Source: RGIG5579 sp045655865
Lineage (GTDB): Bacteria > Bacillota > Clostridia > Oscillospirales > SIG627
Length of the DNA: 60,011 bases
Assembly (NCBI GenBank): GCA_045655865.1
Contig: JAZOQB010000007.1
Location: forward strand, 1 to 60,011
Direction: 5' to 3'
Part shown: piece by piece, positions 27,086 to 34,545 of the stretch
Layout of the letters: the number at the start of each line of letters is the position of its first letter
Numbering within the stretch: position 1 is the stretch's first letter
Made by a program: the position numbers and the translations under genes
Notes under the pieces: model-generated
Seen by the model: the letters and a program-made list of their open reading frames with translations, nothing else
Told to the model about the DNA's origin: nothing
Database searches by the model: none

Positions 27086-29332
27086 TTAGATCATGCCCGG
27101 ATTGATGTCCAGGCTAAGTTTTGTCCCGTCCGATGAGGACAAGGACATTTCCGTTAAGATCCGATCAAGAAGCTCTCTTGACCGGGGATTGTTTTTGTAT
27201 TTTATGATAAACCGTTTTCGGAAAATATTTTTCATCCGGTAAATGGGCGCCTCAAAGGGGCCGTAAACGATGAATTTTACGTCGGAAAATTCTCCCGTGA
27301 GAGCTTTTTCTAAAAGAGATCCCATTTTCGATGCGCCCCGATCTAGCTCCCGTTCCGATTCGTGGGAGAGGGTAAAGACGGCCAGCTGACAAAAGGGAGG
27401 GAACAGAAAGGCTTTTCTTAAGGCGATCTCCCCTTCGTAGAGCTGAGTGAAATCCTGCTCTGCCGCCAGCGAAAAGACGTTGTGGCGGGGATTGAGAGTT
27501 TGAATCAGGGCTCTTCCTTCTTTTTCCGCTCTGCCTGCCCGGCCAATGACCTGGGTCAAAAGGGAGAACGTGTGTTCCGCAGCACGGTAGTCGCCCAAAT
27601 ATAGGGCGCTGTCTGCCATGACGATTCCCACCAAAGTTACATCGGGAAAGTTGTGGCCTTTGGCTACCATCTGTGTGCCGATAAGAATGTCAGCTTCTTT
27701 GTTTCGAAACGAGGTCAAAATGGTCTCGTGATCGCTTTTTCCCGTGAGGGAATCGGAATCCAGTCGCAAAACTCTTGCCTGGGGAAAGGCCTCTTTTAGC
27801 TCTTCCTCCAGTTTTTGAATGCCGTATCCGTGAGCAGACAAATGAGCCTTTCCGCACTCCGGACAAGTTTTTGGCAACGGGATGGCATAGCCGCAGTAGT
27901 GGCAAGAAAGACGCTGGTTTTTACCGCTGTGAAGGGTCATGGAAACGCTGCAATGGGGGCAACGGATCACGTTTGCGCAAGATAGGCAAGAGACGAACCT
28001 TCGGTAGCCCCGGCGGTTCATGAGCAAAATCGCCTGTTCGCCACGCTCCAGATTCAGCCGAATCTCTTCCCTTAGCCTTTTTCCCAATAAAATACCGGGA
28101 TTCCGGCGAAGGTCCGGGCGCAGATCGATGATCTGAACCTGGGGGAGCTTGGCGGCGCCGTAGCGCTCTTTTAATTCTACCAGCTGATATTTTCCGGTTT
28201 TTGCCTTGTAATAGGATTCAATATCCGGTGTGGCTGAGGCCAAAAGAAGCATGGCCCCGTTTTTTGCACAGCGAAAGCGTGCCACATCTCTGGCGTGGTA
28301 CTTCAATTGGGTATCGGATTTATAGCTCTGGTCTTGCTCTTCATCCATGACCACAAGCCCTAGGTTGGAAAGGGGTGCAAATACAGCACTCCGCGTTCCC
28401 AAAACCACCCTTTTTTCCCCTTGTCGGATGCTCACATAGGTATCCCGCCTCTCACCTTCGGAGAGGGCGGAGTGTAAAATGGCAACTTTTTTGCCGTAAC
28501 GGGTTGTCAGAAGTCGGGCGCTTTGCCCGGTAAGGGCGATCTCCGGAACCAGAAACAGAACCGTTTTTCCTTTTTCTAAAACGTGATCGCACAGAGCCAG
28601 CATGACTCTGGTTTTTCCGCTCCCGGTAATACCGTGAAGAAGCGCGGCACAGGGCTCAGCTTTGTCCAATTGCTCTTTTAAGATCCCATAGGCCTCTTCT
28701 TGAGCAGGGGACAGGAGATTCTCCTCTTGCTTCTCGTCTATGGATAGGAAAGAGACGGGATCGCGAAAAGCGTTTTCCTGAGAAAAAGTGATCAGCCCTT
28801 TTTTGGAGAGAAAGGTGAAGGCTGCGCCATCCAAGGAAAAAAGATCCCGGCAAACTTTTTCTTGTACGGATCCCATGAGAGCCAGATAGCGCAGAAGATC
28901 TTGGTATTTTTCTTTGTTTTTTCCTCGAAAGCTTACCAGTGCAGTTTCCGGGTCCACATCTTGAGAAAGAGAGACCAGGCGCACCGTTTTGGCTTTGTTT
29001 TGATATACCGGAGAGGGGATCATAGCCCGTGCGGCTTCGCCAAAGGTGCAAAAGAGCTGCTCCCGAAGATGATCGCAAAGGCTCAAAAGCTCCTCGTTTA
29101 AGCTGACCTCTTCCGGGAAAACAGAAGAAATGGTCTTAAGAGGCATGGCGGGGGTTTCCCGGGAAAGATCCACCACGATACCGAATCGCTCACGATCCCC
29201 TTTACCAAAGGGGATTTTCACCACGGCGCCGCGAAACACCGGCAAAGATGCCGGGCACAGGTAATCAAAGACTTTATCCGTTCCCTTGGCGGTGGATAAA
29301 AGCCGTACCTTGGCGATGTTCAACGGCTCCAT
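27086..29332 (-). CDS. priA: Primosomal protein N' (replication restart helicase PriA)
   Basis: 3'-5' helicase that reloads the replisome at collapsed forks. 748 residues. An N-terminal 3'-DNA-binding domain (VFDYLCPASLPV) is followed by the SF2 core with Walker A GITGSGKTRVM, DEEQ box VVMDEEQDQSYK, LLASATPDIES, and the zinc-binding insert of eight cysteines (CLSC, CPHC, CHYC, CPEC). The helicase motif VIGRAGRAEK follows. It directly follows rpoZ; coaBC, present between them in Bacillus, is absent. Confidence 0.96.
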   Translation of the reverse strand: MEPLNIAKVRLLSTAKGTDKVFDYLCPASLPVFRGAVVKIPFGKGDRERFGIVVDLSRETPAMPLKTISSVFPEEVSLNEELLSLCDHLREQLFCTFGEAARAMIPSPVYQNKAKTVRLVSLSQDVDPETALVSFRGKNKEKYQDLLRYLALMGSVQEKVCRDLFSLDGAAFTFLSKKGLITFSQENAFRDPVSFLSIDEKQEENLLSPAQEEAYGILKEQLDKAEPCAALLHGITGSGKTRVMLALCDHVLEKGKTVLFLVPEIALTGQSARLLTTRYGKKVAILHSALSEGERRDTYVSIRQGEKRVVLGTRSAVFAPLSNLGLVVMDEEQDQSYKSDTQLKYHARDVARFRCAKNGAMLLLASATPDIESYYKAKTGKYQLVELKERYGAAKLPQVQIIDLRPDLRRNPGILLGKRLREEIRLNLERGEQAILLMNRRGYRRFVSCLSCANVIRCPHCSVSMTLHSGKNQRLSCHYCGYAIPLPKTCPECGKAHLSAHGYGIQKLEEELKEAFPQARVLRLDSDSLTGKSDHETILTSFRNKEADILIGTQMVAKGHNFPDVTLVGIVMADSALYLGDYRAAEHTFSLLTQVIGRAGRAEKEGRALIQTLNPRHNVFSLAAEQDFTQLYEGEIALRKAFLFPPFCQLAVFTLSHESERELDRGASKMGSLLEKALTGEFSDVKFIVYGPFEAPIYRMKNIFRKRFIIKYKNNPRSRELLDRILTEMSLSSSDGTKLSLDINPGMI

Positions 29333-29349
29333 GTTGTGGCTCCTCGGAC

Positions 29350-29604
29350 TTATTTTTCTTCGGGCAGAACGATCTTGAATTCTCTGGTATGAAGCTTTTC
29401 GATGGCCTCTTTCACAGGCTTTTCATTGGAATTGGCTTTCTTCTGGGGGAAGGGAGAAAACTTGTCGTCGCGGAAATCTCCCATTCCGGATCCTTTTTCC
29501 AGTTGATCGCTGGTAATTTTCCGTGCGCACTTTGCAGTGGCAATGGAGAGCATGTAGCGGTTCACGCCTTCGTCAGAAAGGTCTTGAATGGATGGATAGA
29601 TCAT
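29350..29604 (-). CDS. rpoZ: DNA-directed RNA polymerase omega subunit
   Basis: Small assembly subunit of RNA polymerase, 84 residues. It begins MIYPSIQDL and contains NRYMLSIATAKCARKI, then the KPVKEAIEKL segment that matches the conserved KPV-A-E region of omega. Position between gmk and priA is the standard Firmicutes location. The middle (residues ~40-60) is longer and more polar than usual. Confidence 0.9.
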   Translation of the reverse strand: MIYPSIQDLSDEGVNRYMLSIATAKCARKITSDQLEKGSGMGDFRDDKFSPFPQKKANSNEKPVKEAIEKLHTREFKIVLPEEK

Positions 29605-29643
29605 GGTATTTCCTCCTAAAATTTAGAATGGTTTGGGTTTGGG

Positions 29644-30255
29644 TTAAAAATTCTTCAGAAAGGTGGCTCGGTCCTGCACCAGCGCAGGGCTTTTGGTTTC
29701 GCCCGCCTCTACCAAATCGGCAATGGCCCGGGCGGCTTCGTCCGCCGATCCGTCAAAATTGATTACGATGTTTTCATAGAGCCGGGAGCGAAGGATTTCT
29801 TCCTTGGCGGCACCCAGGCGCTTTTGAATGGCATCCTCGGTCTCTGTGCCGCGGCCTCTCAGCCGTGCTTCTAACGTTTGGTAATCCGGGGGAGACAGGA
29901 ATACGGAAAGACAGGAGGGGAGCTTTTTCATGACTTGCTCCGCACCGTCCGTTTCGATTTCCAGAACCGGAACCAGGCCTTGATCGATCATCTGGAAAAA
30001 CTGCTTTTTTGGCGTTCCGTAGAAATTTCCGCAATATTCGGTGTGCTCCAAAAAGCCGTCTTCCTCCAGGGTCTTTTGAAAGGTTTCTTTGGTGACAAAA
30101 TAATATTCCCGTCCATCTACCTCGCCCGGTCTGGGGGCGCGCGTGGTCATGGAAATGCTCAGGGTCAATTTCGGGCAAATTTCCCGTGCAAGCTTTAAAA
30201 CGGTTCCTTTTCCGCTTCCGGCAGATCCGGAAAAAATCAAAATGTTATGCTTCAT
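29644..30255 (-). CDS. gmk: Guanylate kinase
   Basis: Phosphorylates GMP to GDP, and sets GTP and so (p)ppGpp precursor supply. 203 residues. P-loop GSAGSGKGTVLKL, the GMP-binding region SISMTTRAPRPGEVDGREYYF and FLEHTEYCGNFYGTPK, and the lid arginines in LRGRGTET are intact. The start lies inside the end of remA. Followed by rpoZ after 39 bases. Confidence 0.96.
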   Translation of the reverse strand: MKHNILIFSGSAGSGKGTVLKLAREICPKLTLSISMTTRAPRPGEVDGREYYFVTKETFQKTLEEDGFLEHTEYCGNFYGTPKKQFFQMIDQGLVPVLEIETDGAEQVMKKLPSCLSVFLSPPDYQTLEARLRGRGTETEDAIQKRLGAAKEEILRSRLYENIVINFDGSADEAARAIADLVEAGETKSPALVQDRATFLKNF

Positions 30256-30508
30256 CCTCTTCCTCGTCTCTTCCTTCTTCTCCGGAAAGTCTTCTCTGAA
30301 TGGATTTTGGCGCCAGCGCAGAAAGGAGCACGTGACCGCTGTCGGTAAGAATTACCGATTGGGTTTTTCGACCGCAAGTTACGTCCACTGCGATCCCCGC
30401 GTCCTTGGCATCTTGCACCAGGCGCTTCATGGGTGCGGAATCCAGGCCTGTTACCGCCACTACCCGGGAGGAGGCAACGAAGTTTCCAAAGCCGATGTTC
30501 GTCATCAT
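30245..30508 (-). CDS. remA: RemA/DUF370 family DNA-binding regulator
   Basis: 87-residue member of the RemA family; in Bacillus subtilis RemA activates matrix and osmoprotection genes by binding repeated DNA sites. The conserved N-terminus is IGFGNFVASSRVVAV, followed by SAPMKRLVQDAKDAG and DVTCGRKTQSVILTDSGHV. The tail is acidic. A double ATG at 30508/30505 begins the gene after GAGGT. The yicC-remA-gmk order is conserved across Firmicutes. The target genes here are unknown. Confidence 0.92.
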   Translation of the reverse strand: MMTNIGFGNFVASSRVVAVTGLDSAPMKRLVQDAKDAGIAVDVTCGRKTQSVILTDSGHVLLSALAPKSIQRRLSGEEGRDEEEDEA

Positions 30509-30520
30509 GTCCCTGACCTC

Positions 30521-31399
30521 TTATTCAATGTTTTGGATCTGCTCCCGGATCCTCTCGATTTCATTTTTTGCGTCGATCACAAGACGTGTGATCTCGATCA
30601 TGGAGCATTTTGAGCCAATGGTATTGACTTCCCGGTTTAGTTCTTGGGTGAGAAAGTCCATGGTCCTGCCGGAAGGGGTGTCTTGCCGGATCAGGTCACG
30701 GAATTGCTGAATGTGGCTGGAGAGACGTGTGATCTCTTCCCCGGTATCGATTTTATCAGCAATGATACCAACTTCGGTGAGAAGACGGTTTTCATCGATG
30801 GCCTTGTCCTGTAGGTACTCCTGAAGTCTTCCTTCCAGCTTTTGGCGATAAAGGGAGAGGGCTTGGGACGAATAGGTCCGGATTCCCTCCAGAATTTCTT
30901 CCATGCGGTCAAGCCGGGAATCCAAATCCCGGAAAAGATTTTCTCCTTCTCTTTCCCGCATGGCAAGAAAGGCATCCAGCGCCTGTTCTACCACCACCTC
31001 TACCGCGCGCCAAACCGTGTCGGCGTCTTCCTCTTTTACTTTTTTAGAAAAAATGTCGGAGAAACGGGAAACGGTGGAAACAGAAATATCCTCTCTCAAC
31101 CCGTGATTTTTCGCGATCTTCCGGAGTGCTTCCACATACTGCGCCGCCAGGGCGTCGTCCAAGGCGATCTCGGATAGATCCCCCGCGGGTCGATCCACGG
31201 AAAGATAAGCGTCTACCTTTCCTCGGGAGGCTTTTTTTTGGATCGCCTTTTTGATTTTTTCCTCCAAATAGCCGTAAAGGCGAGGCAGGCGAATGTTGGT
31301 GTCAAGATAACGGTTGTTTACAGAACGGATCTCAAAGGTAATGTCGTACCCTTCAATTTGCTGGGAACAACGGCCGTAACCGGTCATGCTTTTTAACAT
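30521..31399 (-). CDS. yicC: YicC-family endoribonuclease
   Basis: 292 residues. The family opening LKSMTGYGR and FEIRSVNNRYLDTNIRLP are clear, and the C-terminal DUF1732 region is present (IDTGEEITRLSSHIQQFRDLI, GRTMDFLTQELNREVNTIGSK). E. coli YicC has been reported as a ribonuclease acting on RyhB. First gene of the 12-gene minus-strand operon, with a good promoter about 55 bases upstream. Confidence 0.93.
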   Translation of the reverse strand: MLKSMTGYGRCSQQIEGYDITFEIRSVNNRYLDTNIRLPRLYGYLEEKIKKAIQKKASRGKVDAYLSVDRPAGDLSEIALDDALAAQYVEALRKIAKNHGLREDISVSTVSRFSDIFSKKVKEEDADTVWRAVEVVVEQALDAFLAMREREGENLFRDLDSRLDRMEEILEGIRTYSSQALSLYRQKLEGRLQEYLQDKAIDENRLLTEVGIIADKIDTGEEITRLSSHIQQFRDLIRQDTPSGRTMDFLTQELNREVNTIGSKCSMIEITRLVIDAKNEIERIREQIQNIE

Positions 31400-31452
31400 G
31401 GATCAAGGTTTCCTTTCTTCATAGATCCATAAAAGGACTATTTTATCAATAT

Positions 31453-31481
31453 AGTATACCAAACAGATGTGTCAAAGTCAA
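31453..31481 (-). promoter_or_regulatory. Promoter of the yicC-...-rsgA operon
   Basis: Minus strand TTGACT (31481-31476), 17-base spacer, TATACT (31458-31453). No other terminator is seen in the operon until 19821. Confidence 0.75.
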
Positions 31482-31539
31482 GTAAAAGCCGCGGAAAAAG
31501 GGGATTTTGAGGTATTTTTTAAACTTTTTTCAGCGGTGG

Positions 31540-31568
31540 TTGCTCCCCGGAAAGAAAAGTGGTAAAAT
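31540..31568 (+). promoter_or_regulatory. Promoter of deoC-deoD
   Basis: TTGCTC (31540-31545), 17-base spacer, TAAAAT (31563-31568), 33 bases before the deoC ATG, which has SD AAAGGAG. Confidence 0.5.
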
Positions 31569-31601
31569 AAAAAAGAATCCGACGATGAAAGGAGTTTTTC
31601 T

Positions 31602-32273
31602 ATGGATATTTCTAAGATTCTCTCTTGCACCGATCACACGCTTTTGTCTCCCACCGCCACATGGTTTGATATTCGCCACCTTTGCGATGAAGCCGTTACC
31701 TACAAAACCGCTTCGGTCTGCATTCCGCCTTCTTTTGTAAAAGCGGCGAAAAATTATTTGGGAGAGCAGATGCGCGTGTGTACCGTGATTGGTTTCCCCA
31801 ACGGCTACCATTCCCTTCGGGTCAAGGAATACGAGACCCAAAGCGCCCTGGCGGACGGAGCAGATGAAGTGGATATGGTCCTATCCCTGGGAGCGGTCAA
31901 GGAAGGGGATTTTCGATCCGTGGAAGATGAGATTTCTTTGATACGGCGTGCTGCACAGACAAAGACGCTGAAAGTGATCGTGGAGACGTGTCTTTTGACA
32001 CGGGAAGAGAAGATCCGGCTTTGCCGTGTGGTGGGAGAAGCCGGCGCGGATTATATCAAAACCTCCACCGGATTTTCCAAAAAAGGTGCTACGCCGGAGG
32101 ACGTTGCTCTTTTTGCTGAGAATATTAAGCCTCCGCTTCGCATTAAGGCGGCCGGCGGTATTTCTACCCTGGAGGATGCATGGCGCTTCCTTTCTTTGGG
32201 CGCGGACCGATTGGGAAGCAGCCGCGTGGTGAAACTTGTCCAAGAAATGCAGAATCAGGAGGAAAACGGATGA
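31602..32273 (+). CDS. deoC: Deoxyribose-phosphate aldolase
   Basis: Cleaves 2-deoxyribose 5-phosphate to acetaldehyde and glyceraldehyde 3-phosphate. 223 residues, normal length. DHTLLSPTAT at the N-terminus, DEVDMVLSLGAVKEGD, the Schiff-base lysine in DYIKTSTGF, and the phosphate-binding KAAGGIST. SD AAAGGAG. Overlaps the following nucleoside phosphorylase (ATGA), making a two-gene deoxynucleoside salvage operon. Confidence 0.96.
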   Translation: MDISKILSCTDHTLLSPTATWFDIRHLCDEAVTYKTASVCIPPSFVKAAKNYLGEQMRVCTVIGFPNGYHSLRVKEYETQSALADGADEVDMVLSLGAVKEGDFRSVEDEISLIRRAAQTKTLKVIVETCLLTREEKIRLCRVVGEAGADYIKTSTGFSKKGATPEDVALFAENIKPPLRIKAAGGISTLEDAWRFLSLGADRLGSSRVVKLVQEMQNQEENG

Positions 32274-33007
32274 ACGCTCCAACCCCACACATTCAAGCTG
32301 CTCCTGCAGATTTTGCCAAAACCGTTTTGATGCCGGGAGATCCTCTTCGAGCCCAATGGGTCGCTCAGACTTATTTGGAAAACCCGATCCTTGTGAACAA
32401 TGTCCGAGGCGTTCAGGGATACACCGGCCTTTTTGAAGGCCAGCGGGTCTCTGTGATGGCCAGCGGCATGGGGATGCCCTCCATGGCCATTTACGCCAAC
32501 GAGCTGTTTTCGGCTTTCGGCGTGGAAAACATTGTGCGCGTCGGTTCTGCCGGTGCGATGCAAAAAGAGGTTCGCATGCGGGATCTTGTGATCGCCCAGA
32601 GCGCCAGCACCGATTCTGGAATGGCAAAGGATTTTTCTCTTCCGGGCACCTTCGCTCCCACCGCCACCTTCTCTCTTCTGCGCATCGCCGTCGAGGAGGC
32701 GGAAAAAATGGGCCTTTCTTTCCACGTGGGAAATCTTCTTTCCTCGGATCATTTTTACCACGACGAAACGGATCTTCGCCCGGAGGAAACCTCGCTGGCT
32801 CGGTGGTCGAAAATGGGAGTTTTAGCGGTAGAAATGGAAGCGGCCGCGCTGTATATGACCGCAGCCCGTCTTGGAAAACGCGCTCTTGCCATTTGCACCG
32901 TCTCGGATCATCTTATTACCGGGGAAAAGACTACCAGCGCGGAACGGGAGACCTCTTTTACCGATATGATCAGCCTTTCACTGCGTTGTGCCTTGCGTTT
33001 TTCCTAA
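32270..33007 (+). CDS. deoD: Purine-nucleoside phosphorylase, DeoD type
   Basis: Phosphorolysis of purine (deoxy)nucleosides; with DeoC it routes deoxyribose into central metabolism. 245 residues from ATG 32270, chosen for the overlap with the deoC stop and the SD AGGAGG. Family motifs are LMPGDPLRAQWVAQTYL, MASGMGMPSMAIYANEL, RVGSAGAM, the ribose-site AVEMEAAALY and the catalytic Asp region TVSDHLITGE. Ends at a perfect inverted-repeat terminator. Confidence 0.95.
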   Translation: MNAPTPHIQAAPADFAKTVLMPGDPLRAQWVAQTYLENPILVNNVRGVQGYTGLFEGQRVSVMASGMGMPSMAIYANELFSAFGVENIVRVGSAGAMQKEVRMRDLVIAQSASTDSGMAKDFSLPGTFAPTATFSLLRIAVEEAEKMGLSFHVGNLLSSDHFYHDETDLRPEETSLARWSKMGVLAVEMEAAALYMTAARLGKRALAICTVSDHLITGEKTTSAERETSFTDMISLSLRCALRFS

Positions 33008-33011
33008 AAGG

Positions 33012-33047
33012 AAAAAGGAAGACCGAAGCTTCGGTCTTCCTTTTTTT
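33012..33047 (+). terminator. Terminator after deoD
   Basis: Perfect inverted repeat centred at 33028/33029 (GGAAGACCGAAGC with its complement) with flanking A- and T-runs. Confidence 0.92.
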
Positions 33048-33152
33048 GGACACAAAATGAATGCCCAACAAAACTATTATATAATAAAGATCATGATAAT
33101 TCAAGTGTTAAAATAACAGAAAAATAACAAAAATATTTGTGTAGGATGCGAA

Positions 33153-33181
33153 TTTACAAAACGGGCAAGTCATGGTAAGAT
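33153..33181 (+). promoter_or_regulatory. Promoter of the candidate small RNA
   Basis: TTTACA (33153-33158), 17-base spacer, TAAGAT (33176-33181). The stretch 33048-33152 before it is AT-rich and holds nothing else I recognise. Confidence 0.6.
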
Positions 33182-33235
33182 AAAGGCGTAAGAAGGAAAG
33201 AAAAAACGGGGCAAAAAGGACCCCGAACCTGAACA

Positions 33236-33314
33236 AGGAGGTACGGTCCAAAGAAGAAGATCCAGTGACCCGGATGTCCGGAGAAAAAGAGAATCATACC
33301 AGGAGGTACGGTCC
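33236..33314 (+). repeat. Pair of 14-base direct repeats containing AGGAGGT
   Basis: AGGAGGTACGGTCC at 33236-33249 and 33301-33314, spaced 51 bases apart. Each contains a full anti-SD complement. Only the second is followed by a start codon. Confidence 0.9.
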
Positions 33315-33315
33315 C

Positions 33316-33339
33316 ATGAACAGTGAGGAACAGAAGTAA
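33316..33339 (+). CDS. Possible 7-codon leader peptide (MNSEEQK)
   Basis: ATG at 33316 follows a perfect SD (AGGAGG) and runs seven codons to TAA at 33337-33339, whose last two bases start the terminator stem. It could be a translated leader that controls the terminator, or chance. The coding evidence is only the SD, start and stop. Confidence 0.25.
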   Translation: MNSEEQK

Positions 33340-33384
33340 CCCCGAACCGGTAGAAAAACCAAAGCCGGTTCGGGGTTATTTTTT
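33338..33384 (+). terminator. Terminator of the small RNA
   Basis: 13-bp stem AACCCCGAACCGG/CCGGTTCGGGGTT around a 14-base loop, then a T-rich run. On the minus strand the same hairpin has no U-tract, so it is a poor terminator for the converging operon. Confidence 0.85.
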
Positions 33385-33847
33385 AGAAGTTGAACGTTTC
33401 GACGCAAAGAAGGTATTGGGCCCCGTCCTTTAAAACAAGATCGGCAATGCCCACACTGGCGTAGCAATAACTGTGCCCTTTGATCTCCACCGGATCTCCG
33501 AAGGTGAACGCGCTGTCATCGGTATAAATGGCGATGTACTGGTTCTCTCCGGGTGTAAGGTCACAAAGACCGTTGAGGAAAGGACTTTCGCCCTCGGCAA
33601 TATCTGCTTGGAACTGGTCACGGTAAGCTTCGGATTTTATGGCATCATACAGGGTGGCTCCCTCTTCCAAGGTAGACAGGTCCAGTACAATGACCTGATC
33701 CTGTTCTCCGGAGATTATGACAGTGGCAGTGGGCAGGTTTTGGGTCTCTTCCGGCCCTGTGGTTCCGGTGCTTTCCTGCCCTTGTGCGCAGGACAGGAGA
33801 GAGAAGAGAAGGGTGAGGATGAGAAGGGATGTAACGATTTTTTTCAT
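33383..33847 (-). CDS. Lipoprotein with DUF4430-like (transcobalamin beta-domain-like) region
   Basis: 154 residues. A signal peptide with lipobox LLSC (Cys20) indicates a surface-anchored lipoprotein. The mature part has the layout of the transcobalamin C-terminal fold: a linker, GATLYDAIKSEAY, then YIAIYTDDSAFTFGDPVEIKGHSYCY and a closing LVLKDGAQYLLCV strand. The match is weaker than for the 36967-37491 protein, lacking the canonical SGWMYxVNG. Last gene of the cobalamin-riboswitch operon, 20 bases after the ECF S component, SD AAAGGAG. I infer a cobalamin-capture accessory; the fold assignment is tentative. Confidence 0.7.
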   Translation of the reverse strand: MKKIVTSLLILTLLFSLLSCAQGQESTGTTGPEETQNLPTATVIISGEQDQVIVLDLSTLEEGATLYDAIKSEAYRDQFQADIAEGESPFLNGLCDLTPGENQYIAIYTDDSAFTFGDPVEIKGHSYCYASVGIADLVLKDGAQYLLCVETFNF

Positions 33848-33867
33848 GACAAAGCTCCTTTTTGTTA

Positions 33868-34545
33868 TTATTTCAAGCCGTACTTTTTGATCAACCGCTG
33901 AAAAATGCGCCGAAAAAGGGGAGTGAGCGCCAGAAGGAACAGCACGTTGGACAGCGCGTAGACCAATGTGACGGGCAAGGACGAGGTGAGAAAGAACAGG
34001 TATCGGGAAAGGTCAAAGTGCCCTTCTTGCCAAAGTGCGGTGAACAGGTCCATGCAAAGGGAAAACAGAACGCCGGAGAGCGCGCCGAAAAGGCACTGCA
34101 TCACACGGCTTTTTTTGATGGGCTTTGAGAACACACCGGAAAGAAATCCGATCAGCCCCCAGGATAGCATTTGAAACGGAGTCCACGGTCCCTGACCAAA
34201 GTAAAGATTGGAAAGCAGGGCGGAAAGAGAACCGCAGAGAAATCCTGCTTCAGCGCCGAAAAAGGCGCCGCAAAGAACGCTAATGGCCGTTACGGGCTTA
34301 AAAAAGGGAATGGGAGCAAACAGGACCCGCCCCGCGGCGCTCAGAGACACCATAGAGGCAATCAGGCTCAGGCGCCCGGCATTGTTTTGGCCTCGCTCCA
34401 ATCGCAGAAAAAAAGGAATGGGAGTCGCGCATGCGATCAAAACGGAGAGAAGAAGCCACTGCCGCCCCAGAAGAACAAGAACCAACAAAAACAAAAAAAG
34501 AATGGTACAGATAAGAATAAGCTGACTTCGGCGGCTTTTTTTCAC
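33868..34545 (-). CDS. ECF transporter S component (predicted cobalamin-specific)
   Basis: Substrate-binding membrane subunit of an energy-coupling-factor importer, 225 residues with about six hydrophobic segments. GRVLFAPIPFFKPVTAISVLCG and QGPWTPFQMLSWGLIGFLSG are typical of a widespread ECF S family. Begins with GTG at 34545 (SD TGGAGGT), overlapping the ATPase stop as GTGA. Cobalamin is inferred as substrate because the operon is preceded by a cobalamin riboswitch and contains transcobalamin-like proteins; the sequence alone does not fix specificity. Confidence 0.85.
   Translation of the reverse strand: MKKSRRSQLILICTILFLFLLVLVLLGRQWLLLSVLIACATPIPFFLRLERGQNNAGRLSLIASMVSLSAAGRVLFAPIPFFKPVTAISVLCGAFFGAEAGFLCGSLSALLSNLYFGQGPWTPFQMLSWGLIGFLSGVFSKPIKKSRVMQCLFGALSGVLFSLCMDLFTALWQEGHFDLSRYLFFLTSSLPVTLVYALSNVLFLLALTPLFRRIFQRLIKKYGLK

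Larger units (their letters stand above)
33188..33384 (+). ncRNA. Candidate ~195-nt small RNA with duplicated SD-like elements
   Basis: The 375-base gap between deoD and the minus-strand lipoprotein holds a promoter (33153-33181) and a strong rho-independent terminator (33338-33384), with no open frame over seven codons between them. The RNA would carry two identical 14-base elements (AGGAGGTACGGTCC, 33236 and 33301), two copies of CCCCGAACC (33221 and 33340) that can compete for one GGTTCGGGG (33367-33375), a 5' hairpin CGGGG/CCCCG (33207-33225), and about seven GGA triplets. I match it to no known RNA family. Its end abuts the 3' end of the converging cobalamin operon. Confidence 0.6.

Noticed and set aside
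33236..33314. Guanidine-II (mini-ykkC) riboswitch, because GGTACGGTCC contains ACGG twice
   Set aside because: The stem around ACGG would be only two G-C pairs with a U-U mismatch, and no guanidine exporter or carboxylase gene follows on the plus strand.
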